Origin: an uncultured Pseudomonadota bacterium
GTDB taxonomy: Bacteria; Pseudomonadota; Alphaproteobacteria; RF32; CAG-239
Assembly (NCBI GenBank): GCA_949295025.1
Contig: CASFJK010000003.1
Coordinates: forward strand, 34,858-98,857
Direction: 5' to 3'
DNA: 64,000 bases
The notes under the pieces are model-generated. The model had not been told where the DNA came from. It searched no databases and saw nothing but the letters and a program-made list of their open reading frames with translations. Position numbers and translations under genes: made by a program. Shown one piece after another: positions 9,501 through 18,275 of the stretch. Each line of letters opens with the position of its first letter. Position 1 is the first letter of the stretch.

Positions 9501-10030
9501 TCATCGGTACCAACTGGAAAGATATCGATAATATCACCCCTGACAGCATATTCTCCGGGTTCAATTACCTGTTCTACACGATTATAACCATTGATGGCAG
9601 CATAATGTACAAAGTCATTAAAACTCAACTTATTGCCGACTTTGACTTGTCTTATGGCATTTAAGAAAATTTTTTGCGGCGGTAATTTTTGCAAAACTGA
9701 GCCGACACTTGCCAATATCACACGTGATTTTTGGGGTTGCGGGTTGCTGACAATGGCGGTCAGCGTTTCTATTCTTTGGGCAACGATATTGATGTTGGGC
9801 GAAACTCTATCATACGGCACGGTATCCCATGACGGCAGGAGCAAAACCTCCAAATCGGGGTTGAGCCAGCGCAACATATCGGCGGTTTTCTCCATGGAAA
9901 TACCGTCGCTCAAAATATATAAAATATCTTGCTTTTTCTTTTGGCTGAATTTCTCTGCCAGTACGGCATCATATCCGTCCGGCACGGAGGAAATGATTTT
10001 GCCCTTTAACTTTTCAATATCGTCCAACAT
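6548..10030 (-). CDS. mfd: Transcription-repair coupling factor Mfd
   Basis: A 1160-aa protein of normal length. It removes RNA polymerase stalled at DNA damage and recruits UvrA. Order: UvrB-like N-terminal region; RNAP-interacting domain around residues 480-550 (VHIEHGIGKFMG); RecG-like translocase with Walker A GDVGFGKTE near residue 635, DEEQ box in IDEEQHFG, TATPIPRTL motif III and the GRVGRG motif; C-terminal TRCF domain to residue 1160. It is divergent from recG across about 84 nt. In many alphaproteobacteria a small sdhE gene lies between the two; it is absent here. Confidence 0.98.
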   Translation of the reverse strand: MLDDIEKLKGKIISSVPDGYDAVLAEKFSQKKKQDILYILSDGISMEKTADMLRWLNPDLEVLLLPSWDTVPYDRVSPNINIVAQRIETLTAIVSNPQPQKSRVILASVGSVLQKLPPQKIFLNAIRQVKVGNKLSFNDFVHYAAINGYNRVEQVIEPGEYAVRGDIIDIFPVGTDEPLRIDMFDDEVERIRTFDAMTQRTTGELSHYTFQVMGEVTLDENTIKSFRTKYREAFGAAFKDDEIYADISNGVKHLGMENWLPFFYEEPLPDIFSYLPQAQVIVGRNVLEAVKSKCESIADYYQARLEALNVKSVNEVDIYRPIAPELLYLTEKEITDIFKKKEAVYFTSMTLAENDNTVNAGVLPGRSFAQAKNVNLQEVYKELDEYLKENNKLRRVICCYSEGSRDRLFTLMHEHSIENLYFADSWKDANHPENKRTALVVLNLPHGFRGDGLCFISEQDVLGERQHRATKKKASSKDFIADVGSLSVGELVVHIEHGIGKFMGLENITAGGAPHDCLKILYANDAKLFVPVENIDVLSRYGLDDDNIQLDTLGGLAWQAKKAKVKQRIKDIAEKLIKIAAERHLKKADSFIAPQGMYDEFCSRFPYSETDDQLNAISDVLQDLADTVPMDRLVCGDVGFGKTEVALRAAFAVAASGAQVALIVPTTLLARQHYMNFKKRMEGFPIRVRMLSRLVTPKEAAETKKGLEEGSVEIVIGTHALLAKDIKFCNLGLLIIDEEQHFGVAHKEKLKSIKSDVHVLTMTATPIPRTLQLSLTGVKQLSLIATPPVDRLAARTFVMPFDKVMIKEAIYREKFRHGQTFFVCPRVSDIFGVEKELRELVPDVKILVAHGQMPVKQLETVMNDFADGKADLLLSTTIIESGIDMPSVNTMIVHRADMFGLAQLYQLKGRVGRGKVRGYCYFTVPKQKALKPIAERRLNILQALDSLGAGFSLASHDMDIRGSGNILGEEQSGHIKEVGIALYQHMLEEEIMRLKTQGTKGEKEETSITTDWAPQITTGIPIMIPETYVRDLGVRLGLYKRIGDIEDKAGLDDIREELIDRFGPLPVEVDNLLKTVEIKQLCRKANIEKIDAGAKGILITLRNNTFVKPEKLIDFVARQFGAIKIRPDQKLFIEKNLDSYALRVETIKNYVNKLNQLLEG

Positions 10031-10046
10031 TTTTTTATTTCTGTTA

Positions 10047-10075
10047 TTTACTTAACCGAATAAACTATATACAAT
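10047..10075 (+). promoter_or_regulatory. Promoter for recG
   Basis: TTTACT (10047-10052), 17-bp spacer, TACAAT (10070-10075). The predicted start near 10082 lies downstream of the in-frame ATG at 10076, favouring recG initiation at 10115. Confidence 0.45.
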
Positions 10076-10114
10076 ATGCGCATAAGTACAACCATTTTTT
10101 TGAAAAAAAAGCAG

Positions 10115-12193
10115 ATGCGTCCCGAGATTTTATATCCCTTATTTGGCTCACTTACTTCCATCGGCGGATTGGGAGAAAAAAGTGCCAAGCTCTTGCAAAA
10201 TTTGGATTGCCGCCTGATTAAAGACCTTATCTTTCATCTGCCGTCAAATATGGTTGACCGTCGCTATTCGCCAAAGCTTGCCGATGCTATTCCAGGGCGT
10301 GTGGCAACACTTAAAGTGAAAGTGATTGAGCATATTGCGCCACAAAAAAAATCGCAGCCGTATAAGGTGATTGCCGCCGATGAAACCGAACAAATCATCA
10401 TCAGCTTTTTTAAGGCTTATCCCTCCACCATTCAAAAAAATCTGCCGCTCAATCAATGGGTAGCTATCAGCGGCAAGCTTGAAAAATTTAACAATTCTTT
10501 GCAAATGAGCCATCCCGACTATATTGTCCCTGCCGCACAAATTGATAGCATTCGCACGATTGAGCCGGTTTATCCGCTCACTGCCGGCATCAGCAACAAA
10601 ATGCTGCGTAAATGGATTTTACAAGCCCTTGCTCGCACACCGCAGCTTCCGGAATGGATTGATGAAAACTTGCTCAAGGAGAAAAAATGGCTCTCGTTTA
10701 ATCAATCTCTTCTTAACTTACATCATCCACAATATCTCGCCGATTTAGATATTAATTCACCTGAACGTCAGCGCCTCGCTTATGATGAGTTGCTCGCCAA
10801 TCAACTCACCCTAGCCATTGCTCGACAAAAAATAAAAAAACAAGCCGGACGCTCACTCAAAGGCAACGGACTTTTGCGCAAAAAGCTTATGGAAATTTTA
10901 CCGTTCAAACTTACGGAAGCACAAGAGAAAGTTCTCCGCGAGATTTTTGCTGACCAAGCCTCGCCTTACCGCATGCTTCGACTTTTGCAAGGTGATGTCG
11001 GTTGCGGTAAAACTATTGTCGCTTTTTTCTCCATGCTTAACGCTATTGAATGCGGTGCCCAGGCTGCCATTATGGCTCCAACCGAAATTTTAGCCAAGCA
11101 GCACCAAGAAACAATTGCACCTCTCTGTGAGGAACTCGGTATTACTTGTGCGCTTCTGACCGGCAAGACCAAACCCAAACAACGCAAAGAGATTCTTGCC
11201 GAATTGGAAGAAGGAAAAATCAACATTCTTATCGGCACACACGCCCTCTTTCAAGAAAACGTCATTTTCAAAGACCTTGCTTATGCGGTGATTGATGAGC
11301 AACATCGCTTTGGTGTGCATCAACGTCTCAACTTTTCTAACAAAGGTAACAAAGCCGATATTTTGGTTATGACCGCAACCCCTATTCCGAGAACTCTCTT
11401 ACTTACCGCATACGGAGATATGGAATATTCCAAAATCGACCAAGTGCCGGAAGGTCGAAAACCGGTTTCAACCCTTGTAATGCCGATTGATAAAATTCAT
11501 GACGTCGTCTCTGCCCTTTCTCGCAAACTCCAACAAGGCGCGCGTGCTTATTGGGTTTGTCCGCTTGTCGAAGAATCGGAAAAAATTGACCTTGCAGCTG
11601 CCGAAGAGCGTTACGAATCGCTTAAAAAATATTTTGGCGACCAAGTCGGGCTTGTTCACGGTAAGATGAAAGAAGCAGAAAAAGATGCGGTCATGGAAAA
11701 ATTCAAAAAAGGAGAAATTTCGCTTCTTGTTGCCACAACCGTGATTGAAGTGGGTGTCAATGTGCCTGAGGCAACACTCATGATTATTGAACATGCCGAG
11801 CGTTTTGGTTTGGCGCAACTACACCAACTGCGCGGACGTATTAAACGTGGTTTTCAGGCTTCAACCTGTATTCTGCTCTATTCACATCCGCTTTCGGAAA
11901 CCTCACGCGCTCGCCTTAACATTATGAAAGAAACCGAAGACGGTTTCCGCATTGCCGAAGAAGATCTTGACCTACGCGGCGGCGGCGAGCTACTCGGCAC
12001 CAAGCAAAGCGGTTTTAATACCTTCAAACTTGCAGACCTTTCCGTGCACAAAGGTTTGCTTTTAACAGCATCACAAGATGCTAAACTTTTCATCGCACAA
12101 GACCCCGATTTCACCTCTCCACGAGGCAAAGCGCTTAAAAATCTGCTTTATCTATTTGAACGCGATGAAGCTGTTAAGACCTACAATCAATAA
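10115..12193 (+). CDS. recG: ATP-dependent DNA helicase RecG
   Basis: A 692-aa branch-migration helicase that remodels stalled forks and Holliday junctions. N-terminal wedge/OB region (about residues 1-250), Walker A GDVGCGKTIVAF near residue 293, DEQH box in VIDEQHRFGVHQ, TATPIPRTLL motif, and the C-terminal LRGRIKRG and ELLGTKQSGF motifs. An in-frame ATG at 10076 would add 13 residues, but the family start is MRPEIL..LF and the predicted promoter overlaps 10076, so I prefer 10115. Initiation context is weak at both. Confidence 0.96.
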   Translation: MRPEILYPLFGSLTSIGGLGEKSAKLLQNLDCRLIKDLIFHLPSNMVDRRYSPKLADAIPGRVATLKVKVIEHIAPQKKSQPYKVIAADETEQIIISFFKAYPSTIQKNLPLNQWVAISGKLEKFNNSLQMSHPDYIVPAAQIDSIRTIEPVYPLTAGISNKMLRKWILQALARTPQLPEWIDENLLKEKKWLSFNQSLLNLHHPQYLADLDINSPERQRLAYDELLANQLTLAIARQKIKKQAGRSLKGNGLLRKKLMEILPFKLTEAQEKVLREIFADQASPYRMLRLLQGDVGCGKTIVAFFSMLNAIECGAQAAIMAPTEILAKQHQETIAPLCEELGITCALLTGKTKPKQRKEILAELEEGKINILIGTHALFQENVIFKDLAYAVIDEQHRFGVHQRLNFSNKGNKADILVMTATPIPRTLLLTAYGDMEYSKIDQVPEGRKPVSTLVMPIDKIHDVVSALSRKLQQGARAYWVCPLVEESEKIDLAAAEERYESLKKYFGDQVGLVHGKMKEAEKDAVMEKFKKGEISLLVATTVIEVGVNVPEATLMIIEHAERFGLAQLHQLRGRIKRGFQASTCILLYSHPLSETSRARLNIMKETEDGFRIAEEDLDLRGGGELLGTKQSGFNTFKLADLSVHKGLLLTASQDAKLFIAQDPDFTSPRGKALKNLLYLFERDEAVKTYNQ

Positions 12194-12226
12194 AAAAAGA
12201 GGGGTGACTCACGTCAGCCCTCTTTC
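12191..12226. terminator. Bidirectional terminator between recG and the 12266-12856 gene
   Basis: A 13-bp stem with one mismatch (12196-12208 with 12213-12225), loop TCAC. A T run follows on the minus strand only, so it is strongest for the minus gene. It overlaps the recG stop. Confidence 0.8.
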
Positions 12227-12265
12227 AACTAATGTTCTATTATTCGTCTATATGGAAACCATATT

Positions 12266-12856
12266 TTATGAAATTTTGGTTATTTGCAAGCCTTTCGTAG
12301 ACTTATATTCCACTTGCGAATCTTTTTGCTTCACAAAGAAAGCATAAGTTCCACGATGTTGCATCAACCAATATTTTTCATTGTCTATTAGACACGAAAA
12401 TATTTCTTGTCCTGGGATTTTGAAATAGTCCTGCAGCAAAGATATTTCAGAAAATGCTACGAATGCCTTAATCAAAGCTTCCGCCATTGACTTATCTTTA
12501 CAAACATTCTCTGTGTCTTCTTTGTTTAAAACGATATTTGCATCATCAACCTCGCCTATCACATCGGCATTCAAATATCCTTGATGATACGTATTCCCTA
12601 TTTCCAATTGCGGCGCCAAAGGAAGTTCATCAAAAATATTGATATTCATCTGTAAAGGTGAGTAAATCAAATATTTTACTTCATTTCCCTTTGCTGCTTC
12701 AATAATAATTCCGGGGACATAGTCCAAAATTGAAGTGCTGAATAACAGTTTTACGCGAGGAGAGCCAAGTTCAAATCCTTGCAACTCATCCATAAACAAG
12801 TTTGACAACATGTTTTTCACTTCTTCTTTTGAAACTGTTAAAAATTTTTTCTCCAT
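12266..12856 (-). CDS. Hypothetical protein, 196 aa
   Basis: I do not recognise this protein. It is soluble, has no signal peptide, and alternates predicted strands and helices, with a VPGIIIEAAKGNEVKYLIYSP-like hydrophobic core and a C-terminal YWLMQHRGTYAFFVKQK segment. I chose ATG 12856 (MEKKFLTVSKEE). A TTG 27 nt upstream extends the frame, but it overlaps a perfect TATAAT -10 box (minus strand, 12872-12877). No Shine-Dalgarno sequence is evident. It is bounded by terminators on both sides, so probably monocistronic. Confidence 0.65.
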   Translation of the reverse strand: MEKKFLTVSKEEVKNMLSNLFMDELQGFELGSPRVKLLFSTSILDYVPGIIIEAAKGNEVKYLIYSPLQMNINIFDELPLAPQLEIGNTYHQGYLNADVIGEVDDANIVLNKEDTENVCKDKSMAEALIKAFVAFSEISLLQDYFKIPGQEIFSCLIDNEKYWLMQHRGTYAFFVKQKDSQVEYKSTKGLQITKIS

Positions 12857-12975
12857 AGCTTTTAATTTTAAATTATACAACAAAAAATAATAAAATTCGC
12901 AGAAAGGAATTTATTACTGCATTAGACAAAAGTCAACAAAAAAAATAAAATTTTTATTTTGATATATTTTCTCAA

Positions 12976-13016
12976 AAAAAAAGAAGAGCGAAAAATTTCG
13001 CTCTTCTTTTTTTTTG
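12976..13016 (-). terminator. Terminator after the 13022-13492 gene
   Basis: Long stem AAGAAGAGCGA / TCGCTCTTCTT with A and T runs. Confidence 0.85.
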
Positions 13017-13021
13017 TTTTC

Positions 13022-13492
13022 TTATATATGTAATCTGTTTTCTTGGAGTTTTGTTAATATACTTGGTGAAACCGTTTGGGTTTTCTGATGTTCTGCTGTA
13101 TATTTATCATATTCTTTATAAAAACCATCTATAGTATGGGTCTTATCCATTTTCAAATATCTATTTAACCCAATAACCGCATAATCAAATTTTTGAGGAG
13201 CCATTTTATTTAACATGTCTAAAATTTCACGTTTTTTACTTTTATTGGCAATCTTAGATATTTGGGGCAAGGCCTTGCTAACATGTTTGGTATAAGTATC
13301 AGCTCTTTTGATTGCCTCAAAACTTTTTAACGAAACCACAGCGGCTATCGTGGGCAAACCAAGATCACGTAACTTTGCTTGTTCTCCTACGGCTTCATGC
13401 AAGGTTTGAAACAAAGTTTGCTTATCTGTGGTTGGCGATTTCAGCTTATCTATAATTTTTACCCAAGGCATCTTGTTTTTTGTTTGTATCAT
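13022..13492 (-). CDS. Hypothetical basic helical protein, 156 aa
   Basis: Unrecognised. It is Lys-rich and largely alpha-helical, with no membrane segment or signal peptide. The start is well supported by GGGGGAGGATT before ATG 13492. It follows the glycerol-1-phosphate dehydrogenase gene by 92 nt with no hairpin between them, so cotranscription is possible. It ends at terminator 12976-13016. Confidence 0.65.
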   Translation of the reverse strand: MIQTKNKMPWVKIIDKLKSPTTDKQTLFQTLHEAVGEQAKLRDLGLPTIAAVVSLKSFEAIKRADTYTKHVSKALPQISKIANKSKKREILDMLNKMAPQKFDYAVIGLNRYLKMDKTHTIDGFYKEYDKYTAEHQKTQTVSPSILTKLQENRLHI

Positions 13493-13584
13493 AATAATCC
13501 TCCCCCTTTTCAGGTTCTCTTTTCAATATCTTTATTATAGCATATTTGGCTTGTCTAAACAAGCTTTATCATTCCAAAAAAGTT

Positions 13585-14661
13585 TTATTTTATAATTTTT
13601 TTTAATATATTTTCTGTCTCGACCAAGTGTAAGGCTTTGCCAAAGCTTTCTTTTTCACTCAAGACAGTGTAATAATCTTTTTTCATCATTGGAGCTTGTT
13701 GCAAGGCTTGTATATATATGTCTTTTGAAAGCGGATCTGAAGCAACATACTCAAAGAAACCACTCGTTAATAAAAAATTGCGAATTTTATCTATTGCAGG
13801 ATTGTTTTGTAATAACGCACATAAATATGTGGAAACTCCAACCTGAATGCCATGTAAATGCGGACGCTTGGAAATGTTATCCAAAGCATGCGATATTAAA
13901 TGCTCTCCTCCGCTGGCCGGCCTTGATGTTCCAGCTATTTCCATGGACACACCGCTTAATAATAATGAATTGCTTAAATTGCGTAAGAATTCAGAACTTT
14001 CCATATTATATTCCGGCATTGATAACAAAATATCAATGGAATTATATGCCAGCATGGCTGCAAAGTCGTTATATCTTTCATAACCTTTTCTAAATGCCAC
14101 TTTCCAATCCCACAGCGCTGTGATTTTAGATATCATATCTCCCATACCGGAATACAAAAACATCTTTGGACTTTTTGAAACAATATCTAAATCGATAATC
14201 ACACCGAACGGAATACTGGATTTAACACTTGTCCTTTTTCCATCTACCAGCAAAGAGGTGTTGGGGCTACAAAATCCATCATTTGAAATGGATGTTGGAA
14301 CAGATATAAATGGCTTTTTTAATAGATGGGCGCAATATTTTGCAAAGTCAATAACTTTACCTCCTCCTATGCCGATAATGGCATCGGTATTTCGAGGCAA
14401 ATTAAAAGCAACTTTATCCACCTCTTCGATGTTGATATATTGAACTATTTTATTGCACACAATTTCAATATCGTGCTGTTCAAAGCCTTTATAAAGCTTG
14501 CCACCAATAAGTTCTTCCAAACCATCACTCCAAAATAAAGCAACGTTTGACATGCCTTTATCAATTAAATATTTTCCGATACGACTGATTTTTCCATAAC
14601 CGATTTTTACCAGATAAGGGATATTGATTTGGCGATTGGTAAAAAAGTTTTGATATGGCAT
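13585..14661 (-). CDS. sn-Glycerol-1-phosphate dehydrogenase-like protein (EgsA/AraM family)
   Basis: A 358-aa member of the iron-containing alcohol dehydrogenase / dehydroquinate synthase superfamily. It has the NAD-binding GIGGGKVIDFAK motif (97-108), PTSISNDGFCSP (122-133), SGMGDMISK with metal ligand Asp175, TSRPASGGEH with His254, and His270 in HLHGIQVG. These match NAD(P)-dependent glycerol-1-phosphate dehydrogenases, which reduce dihydroxyacetone phosphate to sn-glycerol-1-phosphate, the archaeal-type stereoisomer. Bacterial homologues (AraM) exist but are scattered. The start follows AGCGAGGAGGG. A TATAAT box at 14698-14703 lies upstream, after the hairpin that ends the preceding gene, so it probably has its own promoter. 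Confidence 0.85.
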   Translation of the reverse strand: MPYQNFFTNRQINIPYLVKIGYGKISRIGKYLIDKGMSNVALFWSDGLEELIGGKLYKGFEQHDIEIVCNKIVQYINIEEVDKVAFNLPRNTDAIIGIGGGKVIDFAKYCAHLLKKPFISVPTSISNDGFCSPNTSLLVDGKRTSVKSSIPFGVIIDLDIVSKSPKMFLYSGMGDMISKITALWDWKVAFRKGYERYNDFAAMLAYNSIDILLSMPEYNMESSEFLRNLSNSLLLSGVSMEIAGTSRPASGGEHLISHALDNISKRPHLHGIQVGVSTYLCALLQNNPAIDKIRNFLLTSGFFEYVASDPLSKDIYIQALQQAPMMKKDYYTVLSEKESFGKALHLVETENILKKIIK

Positions 14662-14760
14662 AATCCCTCCTCGCTTTAGAGATGATAGTGTCTATATATT
14701 ATATCTAACATATATTTTTCTAACACGCTAGAAAAAAACTCTTTTACATTCTAATTCAAT

Positions 14761-14790
14761 AAAAAAAGAGCTCTTTCGAGCTCTTTTTTT
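14761..14790 (-). terminator. Terminator after the 14793-16136 gene
   Basis: Perfect 13-bp stem AAAAAAAGAGCTC / GAGCTCTTTTTTT, loop TTTC. Confidence 0.9.
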
Positions 14791-14792
14791 TA

Positions 14793-16136
14793 TTAAGAAA
14801 ATTTGGTTTTATTATTTTGCAAAAATACGGCAATGTAATTTTGACTGACTATTTTTTCTTTTTGTTTGTTCTTCAGAATAGCTAAATCATTGGCTCTGGA
14901 TTTGATACTTTCTCCCAAATTACAAATATAACCACCCATTGATGTTAACTTGTCCATTTTATCAATATCCATTCTGACAATACGATTATTATTATAAGCT
15001 AACAAATATGCTTTTTTATCACCGGCGCCAATCACCGTCATTCTATGCAAGTTGCCGGATTTATTTCTGATCCAGACCATATAAATGCCATGTTTATTGT
15101 GTTGCAACTCTTGCTCCAAGGTTCTTCTCAAATTTTTGCTATAATAGCTTTTAAATGTTTGTTTATTTGAGTGGCAGGCATGCGGATTAGGAACTTGTAA
15201 TAAAAGATCTTTGCATGCTGAAGCAACATAATCATCCGGATTGGAACGATTATCCAATACCTTTAAAAATGTTGCATAAGACATGGATTCACAACTTGAT
15301 TGAGGTATGATATGTGCATATTTACCATATTTTGCAATCAAATTTTCTTGTTCTTTATAAAACTTTCTTCTGTTTGTTTTAGCGTTTTGCAATGTTAAAA
15401 TATTTTCACGAAATTGATCAATCAAATCATGAACAAATTGTTCATATTTTTGTTCGTTGTCTTTTATCGGTTGAAAAAACTCTGCTTGGTACGGAGAGAT
15501 GAGACTATCTTTTTTATCTGCTTGTTGGACAGGTATTTTGTTCAGAACAAAAGTTGTATCCAAGTTGCTGATTTTTGGTTTAGACATCATCTGATTTTTT
15601 TCCAATTCAACTTTTTTATTTTGCAACAAACTTGTGGTATTGCAATTGCCAAATGACAAAACAGCCAAACCAGTTGCTGCTGCATATTTTAAACCTTTGA
15701 CCACAGTTTGTTTTGAGTTGTTTAATTTTGTTTTTAACTTGCCCCAAAAAGTATTTTTTTTAGGTTCTTCAACCTCTATAACTTGAGGCTTGGAGATTTT
15801 GTTCTCTACTTGCAAAATGGAAGCTTCTTTTGATGGGCTTTTTTGGCTTACAATCATTGCTTTTTTATATAATTGAAGCAAATCATAAGATACAGAATAT
15901 TTGTCCTGTTTGCATTTTTGAAAAAAATCTTGCGCCATTTGGTTAAATTCTTCTCGGGCATCGGGATGTAATATTTTCTTCTCAGAAACTATGTTTTTTA
16001 GTACCTGACCAAAATTCTTCATCAATACATTGATACGGCGATTTCTGTTGCTATCTTTTGTATAGGTTCCGCAATAAAAATTGCGCATTTTTTTTATGTC
16101 TTCTAACTTAATATATTTGCTATCCATCTTCTTCAT
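14793..16136 (-). CDS. Unrecognised 447-aa protein with a possible papain-like Cys/His domain
   Basis: No family I can name. Residues 1-100 are basic and helical; about 100-135 is a low-complexity linker; about 148-168 is a short hydrophobic segment with a Cys (Gly-Leu-Ala-Val-Leu-Ser-Phe-Gly-Asn-Cys), possibly membrane-associated. The C-terminal domain (about 225-447) has SSCESMSYATF with Cys282, then GNLHRMTVIGAG with His364, and LLAYNNNR (Asn382-384). That Cys, His-before-strand, Asn order matches papain-like folds. Start could be ATG 16136 or 16127; neither has a clear SD. A perfect inverted repeat lies 63 nt upstream (16199-16221), and a 13-bp terminator follows immediately. Confidence 0.65.
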   Translation of the reverse strand: MKKMDSKYIKLEDIKKMRNFYCGTYTKDSNRNRRINVLMKNFGQVLKNIVSEKKILHPDAREEFNQMAQDFFQKCKQDKYSVSYDLLQLYKKAMIVSQKSPSKEASILQVENKISKPQVIEVEEPKKNTFWGKLKTKLNNSKQTVVKGLKYAAATGLAVLSFGNCNTTSLLQNKKVELEKNQMMSKPKISNLDTTFVLNKIPVQQADKKDSLISPYQAEFFQPIKDNEQKYEQFVHDLIDQFRENILTLQNAKTNRRKFYKEQENLIAKYGKYAHIIPQSSCESMSYATFLKVLDNRSNPDDYVASACKDLLLQVPNPHACHSNKQTFKSYYSKNLRRTLEQELQHNKHGIYMVWIRNKSGNLHRMTVIGAGDKKAYLLAYNNNRIVRMDIDKMDKLTSMGGYICNLGESIKSRANDLAILKNKQKEKIVSQNYIAVFLQNNKTKFS

Positions 16137-16198
16137 CTCTTTATCTTTTTCTATTCTTTTTCACTCACAAAGTAGATGAACATACACAAATATTTTTG

Positions 16199-16221
16199 AT
16201 TGTAAATAGGCTTTTTACAAT
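16199..16221. promoter_or_regulatory. Perfect inverted repeat ATTGTAAA-N7-TTTACAAT
   Basis: 8-bp arms around a 7-nt centre, 63 nt upstream of the 447-aa gene. It could be an operator or an mRNA hairpin. No U-run follows on the minus strand, which argues against a terminator. Confidence 0.45.
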
Positions 16222-16277
16222 TTAACAAAAATGAAACATTGTTTTGTTTTTACGTCATTTTTTATACAAAATTTCAC

Positions 16278-16315
16278 AAAAAAAGAGTCTATTTTGACAA
16301 TAGACTCTTTTTTTT
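16278..16315 (-). terminator. Terminator of the atpHAGDC operon
   Basis: Stem AGTCTATT / AATAGACT extended by A and T runs, loop TTGAC, 19 nt after the atpC stop. Confidence 0.9.
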
Positions 16316-16333
16316 GTTTATTTTGGAAATTGA

Positions 16334-16702
16334 TTAGGATTTTTGTTCCAAAACACTCACTACATATTCGTAAAATTTTTTATCTTCTTCATGAAGAGCC
16401 GAATCTCTTTTCTCTTTTGCTCGCTCCAAAGTGATTCCATCCACGCAAAAAACTTTTTCACAGGATACGGCACATCTGTCTCGGGCAATATCGGCTATTC
16501 CGCCTTTAACAAAATAGCTTTCAATGATTTTTAACTGGTTGTCCAACACATTAACAATACCATTTCTTAGCAACAATAAAGTCGGCGCCCTATCCGGCAG
16601 GATGGTGATGTCACCATCCACGGCCGGAAGCTGTAAGGCTGCTACCTTTTTGGTATTGAATACTTTATATGGGCGAGAAATTCGAAAAAGTATTTCTTTC
16701 AT
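16334..16702 (-). CDS. atpC: ATP synthase F1 subunit epsilon
   Basis: A 122-aa rotor-stalk subunit and regulator of F1. The N-terminal beta-sandwich has the family GDITILPDRAP-like segment (about residues 30-40) and LLLLRNGIVNV. The C-terminal helix pair is short (about residues 90-120). Last gene of the F1 operon, 10 nt after atpD, followed by a strong terminator. Confidence 0.92.
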   Translation of the reverse strand: MKEILFRISRPYKVFNTKKVAALQLPAVDGDITILPDRAPTLLLLRNGIVNVLDNQLKIIESYFVKGGIADIARDRCAVSCEKVFCVDGITLERAKEKRDSALHEEDKKFYEYVVSVLEQKS

Positions 16703-16712
16703 GATATTTTAC

Positions 16713-18257
<1,545 letters not shown>

Positions 18258-18275
18258 CTAACTCTCCTAAATTAT

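Noticed and set aside
6563-10055. Multiple open frames of 60-156 codons on the plus strand opposite mfd
   Set aside because: They mirror the mfd reading frame, lack initiation signals and resemble no family.
10076-10114. Earlier in-frame ATG for recG
   Set aside because: It overlaps a likely promoter, lacks a ribosome binding site, and adds residues absent from the family start.
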